From Thalassobacillus devorans (lineage in GTDB: Bacteria; Bacillota; Bacilli; Bacillales; Halobacillaceae), in assembly GCF_011761345.1 (NCBI RefSeq), contig NZ_JAASRY010000003.1, positions 248,001 through 312,000 on the forward strand: a stretch of 64,000 nucleotides of DNA. The letters run 5' to 3'. The position numbers were made by a program, and so were the translations under genes. This document shows, in pieces, positions 1-7,967 of this stretch. Position 1 is the stretch's first letter. Each line of letters starts with the position of its first letter. The notes beneath the pieces were generated by a model. It had not been told where the DNA came from and searched no databases. It was given only the letters and a program-made list of their open reading frames with translations.

Positions 1-443
1 CTTAATTCTTGAAGAAGCTGAGGGAAGTCCTGTCCATCGCTTCTTCGTCCTCTTCTGAGGGCTTGAGCGGTCAGTTGATCCGTTCCGGGAGCTCGTCCTA
101 GTCCAAGGTCAATCCGCCCTGGATAAAGGGACTCCAGGGTGCCGAAATGCTCAGCAATAATCAGCGGAGCATGATTGGGAAGCATGATGCCACCGGAGCC
201 GACCCGGATGGTAGATGTATTTTCGGCGACATGACCGATGATGACAGAAGTAGCCGAACTGGCAATGAACGGCATATTATGGTGTTCTGCCAGCCAATAG
301 CGGTTGTAACCCAGCTTTTCCGCATGCTGAGCCAAATCCACCGTATTTTTGAAAGCATCCCTCGGTGTCCCGCCTTCAATGATGGGAGCCAAATCCAGTA
401 CGGAAAACGGGATTTCCTGTAATGTTTTATATTCAGAAGACAT
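1..443 (-). CDS. LLM-class flavin-dependent oxidoreductase (N-terminal part)
   Basis: The reverse strand reads without a stop from an ATG at 443 to the window edge, giving the first 147 residues of a bacterial-luciferase-like monooxygenase. Visible family features are the LDLAPI segment near the N-terminus, the RYWLAEHHN motif around residue 50, the [14 protein letters not shown] motif and [15 protein letters not shown]. These match the alkanal-monooxygenase-like group 1 (YvbT/YtmO type), which uses reduced FMN and O2. The substrate cannot be told. The gene runs off the left edge, so completeness is unknown. A small open frame on the plus strand here is only its shadow. Confidence 0.85.
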   Translation of the reverse strand, partial: MSSEYKTLQEIPFSVLDLAPIIEGGTPRDAFKNTVDLAQHAEKLGYNRYWLAEHHNMPFIASSATSVIIGHVAENTSTIRVGSGGIMLPNHAPLIIAEHFGTLESLYPGRIDLGLGRAPGTDQLTAQALRRGRRSDGQDFPQLLQEL

Positions 444-540
444 GTTATTCCACTTCTTTCTATGAAAGTTTAAATCTTAAAACTTACGTACAGTTTAACA
501 ATTACAGGAAACCGGCACCAAATAAAATGTTTAAGGCATT

Positions 541-573
541 AAAAAAAGTACAAAGGCAACGCGCCTTTGTACT
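541..573 (-). terminator. Rho-independent terminator of the ydcZ/crp operon
   Basis: Perfect 11-bp arms at 547-557 and 563-573 (AGTACAAAGGC) with a five-base loop. On the minus strand they are followed by a seven-T run (plus-strand A 541-547). It sits about 100 bp after the stop of the transporter gene at 679. Confidence 0.8.
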
Positions 574-678
574 AAATGGTGAAAAATATATTGGCATCGC
601 CGGCTTGCTGCAAGGCTTCTTTTTTATTCTTGGTGGGTAGAGAGCGGTATCTGCTTCTTAGCATGAGAGACAACACCC

Positions 679-1215
679 TTAGGATCTTTCCTGATAAAAA
701 CCCTGCCTAGCCGAGTAGGAAGCCTGCTTTCTTTTAAAAGAAGCTGTCTTTCCTGCTTCCTGTTCATGCTCATTCCCACTGGTCTGTTTCTCCAGCTTGT
801 AGACAAGCACTCCTCCGATTAACAAGGTGATTCCGAGCAGCTTCTGCCAGGAAAGTGCGGCAGCTTCAAATCCAAACCAGCCACCTGTATTAATAATAAA
901 AGCTATAACAATTTGCGAAATAAGTGCAATCGAGATGGCGTAAGCCGGGCCAATCAAAGTTACCCCTCTCATTAAAAAGAAAACGATTCCTACGCCAAAT
1001 ACTCCCCCAAACAAGAATACAGGATTCACATTTCCAAATTCTAAAATGCTTTTTTTCTCGATGGAATAAAAGACCGGTAATGAACAGACAAGACCTAAAC
1101 CGAGTACTAGAGAAGTCGTCGCCCATGGACCTGTTTTTTCACTTACTCTGGCATTGAATACATTCTGCAGGCTGATTAAAATACCTGCGATAACTGCTAA
1201 TAACACTCCAGTCAT
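679..1215 (-). CDS. DMT-superfamily YdcZ (DUF606)-type membrane transporter
   Basis: A protein of 178 residues with about four to five hydrophobic helices. The opening GVLLAVIAGILISLQNVFNARVSEKTG segment is typical of YdcZ/DUF606 half-size drug/metabolite transporters. After about residue 145 it has a basic, polar tail that the paralogue at 1941-2366 lacks. The start is supported by an AAGGAGGA Shine-Dalgarno eight bases upstream. It is the last gene of a three-gene minus-strand operon (ydcZ-like, Crp/Fnr regulator, ydcZ-like). Small YdcZ proteins often occur in pairs and may work as heterodimers. The substrate is unknown. Confidence 0.8.
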   Translation of the reverse strand: MTGVLLAVIAGILISLQNVFNARVSEKTGPWATTSLVLGLGLVCSLPVFYSIEKKSILEFGNVNPVFLFGGVFGVGIVFFLMRGVTLIGPAYAISIALISQIVIAFIINTGGWFGFEAAALSWQKLLGITLLIGGVLVYKLEKQTSGNEHEQEAGKTASFKRKQASYSARQGFYQERS

Positions 1216-1227
1216 CAGTGTTCCTCC

Positions 1228-1923
1228 TTATTCATAGATATTCCCTTTTGCAAGGATGCTGAGCTTTTCCAGGTCTTTAATGGCAATCGAGCCATTAGCC
1301 CGTTCAATGATATTGTCAGTCGCCATCTTCTTTAAAACACGATTTAAATGACGATAGCTTGTACCTAACCATTCGGCCAGCTCCATTAAATTCGATGTAT
1401 GCATTTCCTGATGGAATATCGTACCTTCACTGACTGAGGAAATCGATAACAAATAGCTGGCGAGGCGCACTTCCACCGGGTAAAGCATGTTAAGGTTCGT
1501 GGTATGGGCTTCGGTATAAAACTTTCGGGCTAACGTTTCCAGTAAGAAACGAGTAAATGGCGGGTGATCTTGTTCCAGATTCGCCAAATCGGCAAATGAT
1601 GCTGCAAGCATCACGCCATCCGTTACAGCCTCAACGGAATTGAACACCGTATTTCTTTTGACATACTCAACATCTCCGATCAGTTCCAGCGGACGCTTGA
1701 ACCGGTTGATTAATGATTTTCCTTCAGGAGTAAGCGTAAAGATTTTTATTTTCCCATCTACCAGAATATAGATTTCCTCCAGCTCTTCGCCTGCTGAGAA
1801 TAATACATTTCCTTTCTTGAACTGATAAACCTTCATTAGGGGTCTGAAATGTTCTGGAAAGACCTTATCAAGCTCATAACGCTTGATATAGACCTCTGCA
1901 TCAGCGGATTTTATTTCTTTCAC
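1228..1923 (-). CDS. Crp/Fnr-family transcriptional regulator (YeiL-like)
   Basis: 231 residues with the standard Crp layout: a cyclic-nucleotide-type beta-barrel (about 25-125, including the LFSAGEELEEIYILVDGKIKIF stretch), a dimerisation helix, and a C-terminal winged helix with the recognition region MELAEWLGTSYRHLNRVLKKM near residue 180. There is no cysteine, so an Fnr-type iron-sulfur cluster is excluded. A GTG start at 1923 follows an AGAAGGTG site. It lies between two YdcZ transporter genes and probably controls them; the likely operator is the 14-bp palindrome upstream of the operon. The effector is unknown. Confidence 0.85.
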   Translation of the reverse strand: MKEIKSADAEVYIKRYELDKVFPEHFRPLMKVYQFKKGNVLFSAGEELEEIYILVDGKIKIFTLTPEGKSLINRFKRPLELIGDVEYVKRNTVFNSVEAVTDGVMLAASFADLANLEQDHPPFTRFLLETLARKFYTEAHTTNLNMLYPVEVRLASYLLSISSVSEGTIFHQEMHTSNLMELAEWLGTSYRHLNRVLKKMATDNIIERANGSIAIKDLEKLSILAKGNIYE

Positions 1924-1940
1924 CGTTTAAACACCTTCTT

Positions 1941-2366
1941 TTACAATTGGAAAAGAATAACACCTGCAAGCATCATCGTTAGCCCGAGTCCTTGTCGCAG
2001 CGTAATAGGAATTCTCTTTTCCCCGAACCAACCTTGTGATTCTATGATAAATGCCGTTCCTATCTGAGCAACGAGAAGGATAGCAATAGCTGCGGCAGGG
2101 CCAATACTATGAATGGCTGTCAACTCTGAAAAAACGACAATGACACCAAATGACCCTCCAATTAAATATAGAAATGGAACGTTTCTGAAGCTCTTCCCTT
2201 TTCCATCTCTTACTTTTATATAAATAATCATAGCGATTGTAAAGGCTACGATATGGACCATTACCGTCGTATGCCATCCACCAATCGCATCGCTCATTCT
2301 TGCGTTAAAAATTCCCTGCATCGTGATACAGATTCCTCCAAGCAGCGAAAATAAAGCACCTTTCAT
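1941..2366 (-). CDS. DMT-superfamily YdcZ (DUF606)-type membrane transporter, first gene of operon
   Basis: 141 residues and almost entirely hydrophobic, with about five helices. It begins GALFSLLGGICITMQGIFNARMSD, alignable with the paralogue at 679-1215. An AGGAGG site lies seven bases before the ATG. This is the promoter-proximal gene of the ydcZ-crp-ydcZ operon. The two small transporters probably form a heterodimer, as is common for paired half-size DMT proteins (inference). Nothing in the sequence identifies the cargo. Confidence 0.8.
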   Translation of the reverse strand: MKGALFSLLGGICITMQGIFNARMSDAIGGWHTTVMVHIVAFTIAMIIYIKVRDGKGKSFRNVPFLYLIGGSFGVIVVFSELTAIHSIGPAAAIAILLVAQIGTAFIIESQGWFGEKRIPITLRQGLGLTMMLAGVILFQL

Positions 2367-2379
2367 CCTTCATCCTCCT

Positions 2380-2431
2380 ATCAGCATTTATTTAAAAGGA
2401 AGATGAATATTTTTGAAAGGACATATGTCCT
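2380..2431 (-). promoter_or_regulatory. Probable Crp/Fnr-type operator and promoter of the ydcZ/crp operon
   Basis: A perfect 14-bp palindrome, AGGACATATGTCCT, lies at 2418-2431. Downstream on the minus strand come TTTCAA and, 18 bases later, TAAATA. With TAAATA as the -10 box the palindrome centre falls near -42, the class II activator position for Crp/Fnr proteins. The predicted start is about 2382, which gives a very short leader. The palindrome is seen; the geometry and the link to the operon's own regulator are inferred. Confidence 0.5.
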
Positions 2432-2472
2432 AAGTAGTTATAATTTCTCCAAAATTGCTTTAACTTAACCAC

Positions 2473-2510
2473 AAAAAAAGCTTAGAGCGCTTGTATCATG
2501 CTCTAAGCTT
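2473..2510 (-). terminator. Rho-independent terminator of bdbD-bdbC
   Basis: 11-bp arms AAGCTTAGAGC at 2478-2488 and their complement at 2500-2510. A run of T follows on the minus strand (plus-strand A 2473-2479). Confidence 0.8.
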
Positions 2511-2536
2511 AGGAGGCGTTTCGAATATTAGTCAAC

Positions 2537-2956
2537 TTATTTCTTTCTTGCGATGAATAAGAAAATTGTAATAAGTGTAAATGCCGTCAGTGCCAGGAAA
2601 GGGATCGTAATGAACCCGAGCCAGTTTATATATTCCGCACTACAAGGAACACCGCCGACGCAAGGTTTGATGCTCGCAAATCCAGGGATTTTTTGCTCCA
2701 TATAATGAAAAATGGAAACAAGTCCGCCAATAATGGAAAGCGGCAAGGCATATTTAATGATGCTGCGGTCATTCAGGAAGGTTGCGATACCGAGAATAAT
2801 GCTGAGCGGGTACATGAAAATTCGCTGCACCCAGCATAATTCACACGGAATGAACTCTCTTATTTCACTGAAGTAAAGACTGCCTAACGTTGCAATGACA
2901 GACACGAGCCATGCGAGATAAAGAAAAATCGGCTGATCATTCGTTTTCTTACTCAT
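2537..2956 (-). CDS. bdbC: Disulfide bond formation protein BdbC (DsbB-like thiol oxidase)
   Basis: 139 residues with four membrane helices. The first cysteine pair is C38/C41 (PCELCW) and the second C99/C105 (CVGGVPC). In DsbB proteins these pass electrons from the extracytoplasmic thiol oxidase to membrane quinone. Its reading frame overlaps the end of bdbD by eight bases, so the pair is translationally coupled, as expected for partners: BdbC reoxidises BdbD. In Bacillus such pairs fold exported proteins and competence factors. The length is normal for the family. Confidence 0.93.
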   Translation of the reverse strand: MSKKTNDQPIFLYLAWLVSVIATLGSLYFSEIREFIPCELCWVQRIFMYPLSIILGIATFLNDRSIIKYALPLSIIGGLVSIFHYMEQKIPGFASIKPCVGGVPCSAEYINWLGFITIPFLALTAFTLITIFLFIARKK

Positions 2957-3638
2957 TGCTTTCCTCTATCGCCTTTTCAATTTTCGTGGAGATTTCTTCA
3001 TAATTAAATGGATCTTCCACCATCTCGCCATTGATCATGATGGTCGGTGTAACCTGGACGCCATGTTCCTTGACCAGGTTGTCATCTTTTCCCACTTCCT
3101 GCTGGATCTCTTCGGAGTCCATATCTTCGTTCATCTTTTCAGTATCAATGGATGGCACGCTTTCTTCCGCTACTTCAATGATCTTTTCTTTCGTCAGCCA
3201 GCCTTCCTGATGTTCTTCCGGCTGGGCTTCATATAACGCTTTTGAGAAATCCCAGAATGCTTCTGAATCTTGTTTATATACAGCTTCACCCGCCGAGGAA
3301 GCAAGCTCTGAGTCCTCGCCATGGAACAGAACATTAATATACGTGAAGTTGACATCTCCTGTGTCAATGTAATCCTGTTTCACCAGAGGGAATGCCTGGT
3401 CGCTCCATACTTTACATGCCGGGCACAGGTAATCTCCGAATTCCACGATTTCAACCGGTGCATCCGACTCCCCGATTGTTGGCTGACCATCGATTGCCGG
3501 AGCATCACCGCCGGAAGAAACCGTATCGTTCTCCCCGCTATTACTGTTATTGTCTAACACAACAAAAGCAGCAATCAATCCAATGACTACAACCGTCAGT
3601 ATTACAACAAACTTCATGGATCCTTTGTTTTCCGCCAT
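2949..3638 (-). CDS. bdbD: Thiol-disulfide oxidoreductase BdbD (DsbA-like)
   Basis: 229 residues. An N-terminal membrane anchor (about residues 9-28) precedes a low-complexity linker rich in Ser, Asn and Gly, then a DsbA-type thioredoxin fold. The active site is C72-P-A-C75, and the cis-proline loop is seen in VTPTIMINGE near the end. It introduces disulfides into proteins outside the membrane and is reoxidised by BdbC, encoded immediately downstream with overlap. An AGGAGTGG site supports the ATG at 3638. Confidence 0.93.
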   Translation of the reverse strand: MAENKGSMKFVVILTVVVIGLIAAFVVLDNNSNSGENDTVSSGGDAPAIDGQPTIGESDAPVEIVEFGDYLCPACKVWSDQAFPLVKQDYIDTGDVNFTYINVLFHGEDSELASSAGEAVYKQDSEAFWDFSKALYEAQPEEHQEGWLTKEKIIEVAEESVPSIDTEKMNEDMDSEEIQQEVGKDDNLVKEHGVQVTPTIMINGEMVEDPFNYEEISTKIEKAIEESNE

Positions 3639-3921
3639 AATTCCACTCCTGTATCTATGTAGATTAAATTTGTTTTAAATCAAGACCAATAACATCAACA
3701 TGGTATCATAAAAAGACAGGACATACGTGAAGAATATATTGATATTTTTTGACAATCTTCTTTGATTATATACTTTCCAGCCAATGGTGAAAAGGGAACT
3801 GTCTTGTTAAGAAGAAGGAAAAAGAAGTTTAAAAGACTCTTTCGGGTGGAACCTATATCATTCTCCTTTTTACCGAAAGGTATTTGTTGTTGGAAAGCCT
3901 CTAAACAATCAATAATAGCTA

Positions 3922-3951
3922 TTGAAAGCGCTGACGGATCTTTGCTATGAT
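3922..3951 (+). promoter_or_regulatory. SigA-type promoter of the thiW leader
   Basis: TTGAAA (3922-3927) and TATGAT (3946-3951) separated by 18 bases, about 30 bases before the first TPP aptamer. The stretch 3640-3920 upstream shows no convincing gene. Confidence 0.6.
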
Positions 3952-3984
3952 AGATTTGTAACAATCAAATGAATAGCTATAAAC

Positions 3985-4148
3985 ACTACTAGGGGTGCCC
4001 TGAATGGCGGGCTGAGAGGAAAGCGCGTAAAGCTTTCCGACTCTTATAGACCTGACCTGGTTAGTACCAGCGGAGGGAAGTAGTCGGAAGATACGTCTAT
4101 TTTCTTTTAACCTACCAAGTCAGGTCCTATCAGGATTCTGGCTTTTTT
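3985..4148 (+). promoter_or_regulatory. TPP riboswitch (THI element) with terminator, upstream of thiW
   Basis: The aptamer spans about 3985-4086 and has the conserved cores ACTAGGGGTGCC, GGCTGAGAG and GACCTGACCTGG, followed by TTAGTACCAGCGGAGGGAAG. The variable P3 stem is AAAGC/GCTTT. In the expression platform, CCAAGTCAGGTC (about 4113-4124) can pair with the GACCTGACCTGG strand of the aptamer. Alternatively it can join an imperfect hairpin that ends in a T run at 4142-4147. This fits transcription termination when thiamine pyrophosphate is bound. The aptamer call is firm; the platform pairing is my reading. Confidence 0.92.
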
Positions 4149-4188
4149 GTATTTCAAGGGCACCCACGGTAGAGAAAGGAGGAAGAAG

Positions 4189-4689
4189 ATGAACCGGACC
4201 CGTCTGCTTACGACGATGGCGGTGTTTGTCGCTATCGGTACCATGGGAGCGCAGCTGCTCTGGTTTCCTGCAGGAGTGGCCAAAGCGTACCCTGTTCAGC
4301 ATGCAGTTAATGTGATGGCGGCCGTAACACTTGGGCCTATCCCCGCGGTGATCATTGCTTTTATGATCGGGCTTTTACGCAATCTGCTTGGCCTTGGGAC
4401 ACTGCTTGCCTTTCCAGGCGGGATGGTGGGTGCTTTCTTAGCAGGCTATTTGTATCAGAAGCTGGGAAGAAAAGCATGGGCTGCTGTTGGCGAGGTCGTT
4501 GGTACTGGAGTGATTGGTGCTTTATTTGCAGTCCCATTTGCGAATGTACTGATGGGAAGTGCAGTCGGAGCGTTGTTTTTCCTGCCATCGTTTTTAGTCA
4601 GCAGCATCAGCGGCGCTGTCATCGGGTGGCTTGTTGTCATAAAAATCAGGCAAGATCAATTATTTCATTCAGTGAGAAGAGTTTCTTAA
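4189..4689 (+). CDS. thiW: Thiamine-precursor ECF transporter S component ThiW
   Basis: 166 residues with about five membrane helices and the ThiW features TTMAVFVAIGTMGAQLLWFPAG and VQHAVNVMAAVTLGP. ThiW is the substrate-binding subunit of an energy-coupling-factor transporter, thought to import the thiazole precursor. The shared ATPase/T subunits are not in this window. I chose the ATG at 4189 because AAAGGAGGAAGAAG precedes it; the frame stays open 14 codons further upstream. It lies between two TPP riboswitches and is the only gene directly under the first. The salvage enzymes that use imported precursors follow downstream. Confidence 0.88.
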   Translation: MNRTRLLTTMAVFVAIGTMGAQLLWFPAGVAKAYPVQHAVNVMAAVTLGPIPAVIIAFMIGLLRNLLGLGTLLAFPGGMVGAFLAGYLYQKLGRKAWAAVGEVVGTGVIGALFAVPFANVLMGSAVGALFFLPSFLVSSISGAVIGWLVVIKIRQDQLFHSVRRVS

Positions 4690-4707
4690 ATAACCCATAT
4701 ACGGAAA

Positions 4708-4797
4708 ACTGCTAGGGGCGCGTTCAGCTGAGATAAGGAATCATTCCTTTGTCCCTTGGAACCTGATCTGGATAATGCCAGCGCAGGGAAGTAGGAG
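4708..4797 (+). promoter_or_regulatory. Second TPP riboswitch, upstream of tenA-thiD-thiM-thiE
   Basis: A complete second THI aptamer: CTAGGGGCGC, CAGCTGAGA, a variable hairpin (AAGGAATCATTCCTTT), then ACCTGATCTGGATAATGCCAGCGCAGGGAAGTAG. No hairpin plus T run lies between it and tenA, so control may be at translation of tenA (inference). The stretch CCCCCTAGTAGC at about 4838-4849 could pair with the CTAGGGG strand of the aptamer. Confidence 0.92.
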
Positions 4798-4874
4798 AGG
4801 ACTAACTTCATTACCCTCTATCTATCTACTTTTATTCCCCCTAGTAGCTTCCTGACTATTAAAGGAGGCTTACC

Positions 4875-5564
4875 ATGACTTTCTCAGAAAGCTTAAGAAA
4901 AGAAAATGACGCTATATTTAAGGAGATATTCAACCATCCATTTGTAGACGGAATTGGAAAAGGTAAGGTGCCTAAAGAAGCCCTCAAGCACTATATTAAG
5001 GCGGACTTTGAGTATTTGAATGCATTCATGCACATTTATGGTATTGCCGTCTCTAAATCTAGTAATCGAGACGATATCTCTCTCTTCCATGATCAAATAG
5101 GCTTTGTTCTAAACAGTGAAACGCATCCACATCATAACTTTTGTGAGCAGGCGGGTGTAGTTTATGAAGACATGCAGGGATACCCGCTCCCACCGACGGC
5201 AGACCACTACATCAAGCACATGATGTACCATGCCCAAATAGGAGACTTAGGTGAAATTCTTTGTGCCCTGCTGCCCTGTCCGTGGACCTATCTCGAAATT
5301 GGCAAGGTGCTGATGGAAAAATATAAACCGAATGATGATCATCCATTTTATCCCTGGATAACTTTCTATGCAGAGGCAGAGGTGAGAGGCCTGACTGGAA
5401 AGCTGTGCGACCGACTGGATAAATTAGCAGAAGAAGCATCCGGACGGCAACTCATTCGCATGAAAGAAGCTTTCCGAAAAAGCTGTCAGTTGGAACTTGC
5501 ATTTTGGGAGATGGCTTATACTTGTGAAGAATGGCCGGTTAAGGAAGGAGTGATACAACAATGA
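4875..5564 (+). CDS. tenA: Aminopyrimidine aminohydrolase TenA (thiaminase II)
   Basis: 229 residues, the usual TenA length. The catalytic cysteine falls at residue 135 in ALLPCPWTYLEIG, the same number as in the Bacillus subtilis enzyme. A glutamate in ELAFWEMAY near residue 205 matches the second catalytic residue. TenA hydrolyses aminopyrimidines from degraded thiamine to hydroxymethylpyrimidine, so that the neighbouring ThiD can phosphorylate it. The start follows AAAGGAGG. The stop overlaps the thiD start (ATGA), and the operon is under the second TPP riboswitch. Confidence 0.95.
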   Translation: MTFSESLRKENDAIFKEIFNHPFVDGIGKGKVPKEALKHYIKADFEYLNAFMHIYGIAVSKSSNRDDISLFHDQIGFVLNSETHPHHNFCEQAGVVYEDMQGYPLPPTADHYIKHMMYHAQIGDLGEILCALLPCPWTYLEIGKVLMEKYKPNDDHPFYPWITFYAEAEVRGLTGKLCDRLDKLAEEASGRQLIRMKEAFRKSCQLELAFWEMAYTCEEWPVKEGVIQQ

Positions 5565-6367
5565 GTAACGTTATTCCTTGTGCCCTTACCATAGCGGGAA
5601 GCGATTCAAGTGGCGGAGCAGGTATTCAGGCTGATTTGAAAACCTTTCAGGAGCTGAAATGCTACGGTATGTCCGTTCTCACGTCGGTGACGGCACAAAA
5701 TACTACAGGAGTCCAGGGTGTCCATCATTTGCCCGGGGGTATGATAAAGCAACAGATAGACTCCATTTATACAGATATCCGCGTCGATGCAGTGAAGACA
5801 GGCATGATTGCAAATATAGAGATGATGGAAGTTATCGCAGAGGCCATCCCAGGATTTCAGGCACCTTATGTCATGGATCCCGTGATGGTAGCGACAAGCG
5901 GTGACCCGCTCATTGAACCGGAAGCGCGTGATTATCTGTGTCAGCAGCTGATTCCAATGACCACTGTTGTGACGCCCAATATAGCAGAGGCTGCATTTAT
6001 TACGAAAGAAAAAATTGAAACAGTAGCCGATATGAAGGAAGCGGCAAAGCATATGGTCCATGGCTTCGGGGCAGGAGCGGCCCTTATCAAAGGAGGACAC
6101 CTGCAAGAGGCAGCCATCGATGTTATGTATGACGGTAATAAAGTGTATACGTTTGAGACAGACCGGATTCCTACAAAAAACACGCATGGCACCGGATGCA
6201 CGTATTCTGCTGCAATTACGGCTTATTTAAGCCAGGGCCTTCCATTAGTGAGTGCGGTAGAACGCTCGAAGCATTATATTACAGCAGCGATACGGCACGC
6301 ATTCGACATTGGCGAGGGGAATGGTCCGACCAATCACTGGGCGATACGGGAGGAGGTCAGGCAGTGA
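5561..6367 (+). CDS. thiD: Hydroxymethylpyrimidine / HMP-phosphate kinase ThiD
   Basis: 268 residues of the ribokinase-like HMP kinase family. The N-terminal TIAGSDSSGGAGIQADLKTF motif binds HMP, and the late NTHGTGCTYSAAI motif supplies the anion hole and catalytic region, here with Cys as in bifunctional ThiD. It makes HMP-PP for coupling by ThiE. It overlaps tenA by four bases and thiM by four bases, so the cluster is tightly coupled. Confidence 0.95.
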   Translation: MSNVIPCALTIAGSDSSGGAGIQADLKTFQELKCYGMSVLTSVTAQNTTGVQGVHHLPGGMIKQQIDSIYTDIRVDAVKTGMIANIEMMEVIAEAIPGFQAPYVMDPVMVATSGDPLIEPEARDYLCQQLIPMTTVVTPNIAEAAFITKEKIETVADMKEAAKHMVHGFGAGAALIKGGHLQEAAIDVMYDGNKVYTFETDRIPTKNTHGTGCTYSAAITAYLSQGLPLVSAVERSKHYITAAIRHAFDIGEGNGPTNHWAIREEVRQ

Positions 6368-7134
6368 ATGTAATCGAAGAGGTTAGAAAAAACACACCAC
6401 TCATCCATCATTTGACCAATCAGGTGGTTATGAATTTCACAGCTAATGGCCTGCTTTCTTTTGGTGGGGCGCCAGTCATGGCAAAAGCTGAAGAGGAAGC
6501 AGCAGAAATGGCTGCCAATGCCGATGGTCTGCTGATAAACATTGGCACGCTGACTGCTCCAGAAATTCCAGCCATGATAAAAGCGGGGCAGGCAGCTAAC
6601 GACAAGGGCATTCCAGTTGTCCTTGACCCAGTTGGTGTGGCCGCAACCCCTTTTCGCAGACATGCCGTCGCAGAAATATTACAAGTAGTCCAACCGACAG
6701 CTATCAAAGGGAATGCTGCTGAACTAGCGAATCTTGTCGATATTTCCTGGGAAATGAAAGGTGTCGAATCACGCGGGTCGGGTGATATCAGCGAGGTGGC
6801 AAAACAGGTAGCTAACCGTTACAACACGTTGGCAGTCGTAACAGGTGCTACGGATGTCGTCTGTGATGGCAAGCGTATGGAAACCAATGAGACCGGGCAT
6901 GCCATCCTTTCTAAAGTAACCGGAGCAGGCTGTCTGTTAGGATCTGTTTTGGCTGCTTGCCTGACAGTAGAAGGTAATGCTGAAATGCAGGCGCTGGCGG
7001 CCGTAGAGTTTTATGGTTTAGCAGCCGAGTATGCCGCGAATAATATTGCGGTAACCGGACCAGGCACGTTTGTTCCTGCATTTCTCGATGCACTTTCCCT
7101 GGAAACTGCTCAACTGAGGAGGACAAATTCTTGA
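6364..7134 (+). CDS. thiM: Hydroxyethylthiazole kinase ThiM
   Basis: 256 residues from a GTG at 6364 that overlaps the thiD stop (GTGA) and is preceded by GGGAGGAGG. The frame is open far upstream, but that part is only thiD in another frame. Motifs include HHLTNQVVMNFTANG, the VLDPVGVAAT segment and the catalytic VTGAGC loop. ThiM phosphorylates salvaged hydroxyethylthiazole, the second substrate of ThiE. This supports a salvage rather than a de novo role for the locus; thiC and thiG are not present here. Confidence 0.95.
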   Translation: MNVIEEVRKNTPLIHHLTNQVVMNFTANGLLSFGGAPVMAKAEEEAAEMAANADGLLINIGTLTAPEIPAMIKAGQAANDKGIPVVLDPVGVAATPFRRHAVAEILQVVQPTAIKGNAAELANLVDISWEMKGVESRGSGDISEVAKQVANRYNTLAVVTGATDVVCDGKRMETNETGHAILSKVTGAGCLLGSVLAACLTVEGNAEMQALAAVEFYGLAAEYAANNIAVTGPGTFVPAFLDALSLETAQLRRTNS

Positions 7135-7748
7135 AATTAAAAGATAGGCTTCATAAATATTTAGTGATGGGCAGCGTGAATTGCGACCGAGCACCCGAAG
7201 AAATTTTAAGAGAAGCCATCAAGGGGGGGATCACCGCTTTTCAATACCGTGAAAAAGGAGAAGGAGCTTTACAAGGAAAAGAAAAATTACAACTAGGGCT
7301 GCTTTTGCGCCAAATATGCAAGCAACATGGTGTCCTGTTTATCATTAATGATGATACAGACTTGGCTGAAGCACTCAATGCAGATGGGATACATGTTGGA
7401 CAAAGCGATGAATCGCCTGCCGCTCTGCGTGAAGTTTTCCCCGACAAAATAATCGGTTTATCCGTATCCAGCTGGGCTGAGGTTGAGAAAAGCCCGATAG
7501 GTGCGGTGGACTACCTGGGGGCAGGACCCATGTTTTCCACCACTAGCAAGGCAGATGCAAAAAATCCTGTCGGTCCTGAATGGGTGAGAGAGCTTAGGAA
7601 GAAATATCCTTCTATACCGATAGTCGGAATTGGCGGCATCAGTTGTGGAAACTCTAACGATGTCCTTTCGGCAGGTGCTGATGGGGTAGCAGTTATCAGC
7701 GCCGTCACCCAGGCAGCTGATATCCCTCAGGCCGTTCGACAGCTTTAA
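7131..7748 (+). CDS. thiE: Thiamine-phosphate synthase ThiE
   Basis: 205 residues with a TIM-barrel pattern. Key motifs are AFQYREKG (pyrophosphate binding), FIINDDTDLAEALNADGIHVGQ, YLGAGPMFSTTSKADA and PIVGIGGI. It joins HMP-PP and thiazole phosphate to thiamine phosphate. It starts with TTG at 7131, overlapping the thiM stop by four bases and following GAGGAGG. Last gene of the second TPP-controlled operon, closed by a strong terminator. Confidence 0.95.
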   Translation: MKLKDRLHKYLVMGSVNCDRAPEEILREAIKGGITAFQYREKGEGALQGKEKLQLGLLLRQICKQHGVLFIINDDTDLAEALNADGIHVGQSDESPAALREVFPDKIIGLSVSSWAEVEKSPIGAVDYLGAGPMFSTTSKADAKNPVGPEWVRELRKKYPSIPIVGIGGISCGNSNDVLSAGADGVAVISAVTQAADIPQAVRQL

Positions 7749-7756
7749 CACTTCCC

Positions 7757-7796
7757 GCCCCTGAATAACCAGGAAATGGTCATTCAGGGGCTTTTT
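7757..7796 (+). terminator. Terminator of the tenA-thiDME operon
   Basis: GCCCCTGAATAACCA pairs with TGGTCATTCAGGGGC around a GGAAA loop, followed by TTTTT. Confidence 0.9.
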
Positions 7797-7967
7797 CTAC
7801 GGAACGCAGCTTGCAAATCCACGTCAGATATTCCAAAATGTAAATAAAGGAAGACCTCGAACAACTTCTAATTAAAAGAGATACATAGTAAAATAGAATA
7901 ACATTCATAAAACAGTCTGCCGTTAAATGTAAGCGCGTTCATGAAGGTTAAAGCAGGGAGGAGAAAC

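Noticed and set aside
147-422. 91-codon plus-strand frame at the left edge
   Set aside because: It is antisense to the clearly recognisable flavin monooxygenase reading frame.
3695-3964. Open frames on both strands upstream of the first TPP riboswitch
   Set aside because: No ribosome sites, odd composition and overlap with the thi promoter; treated as intergenic.
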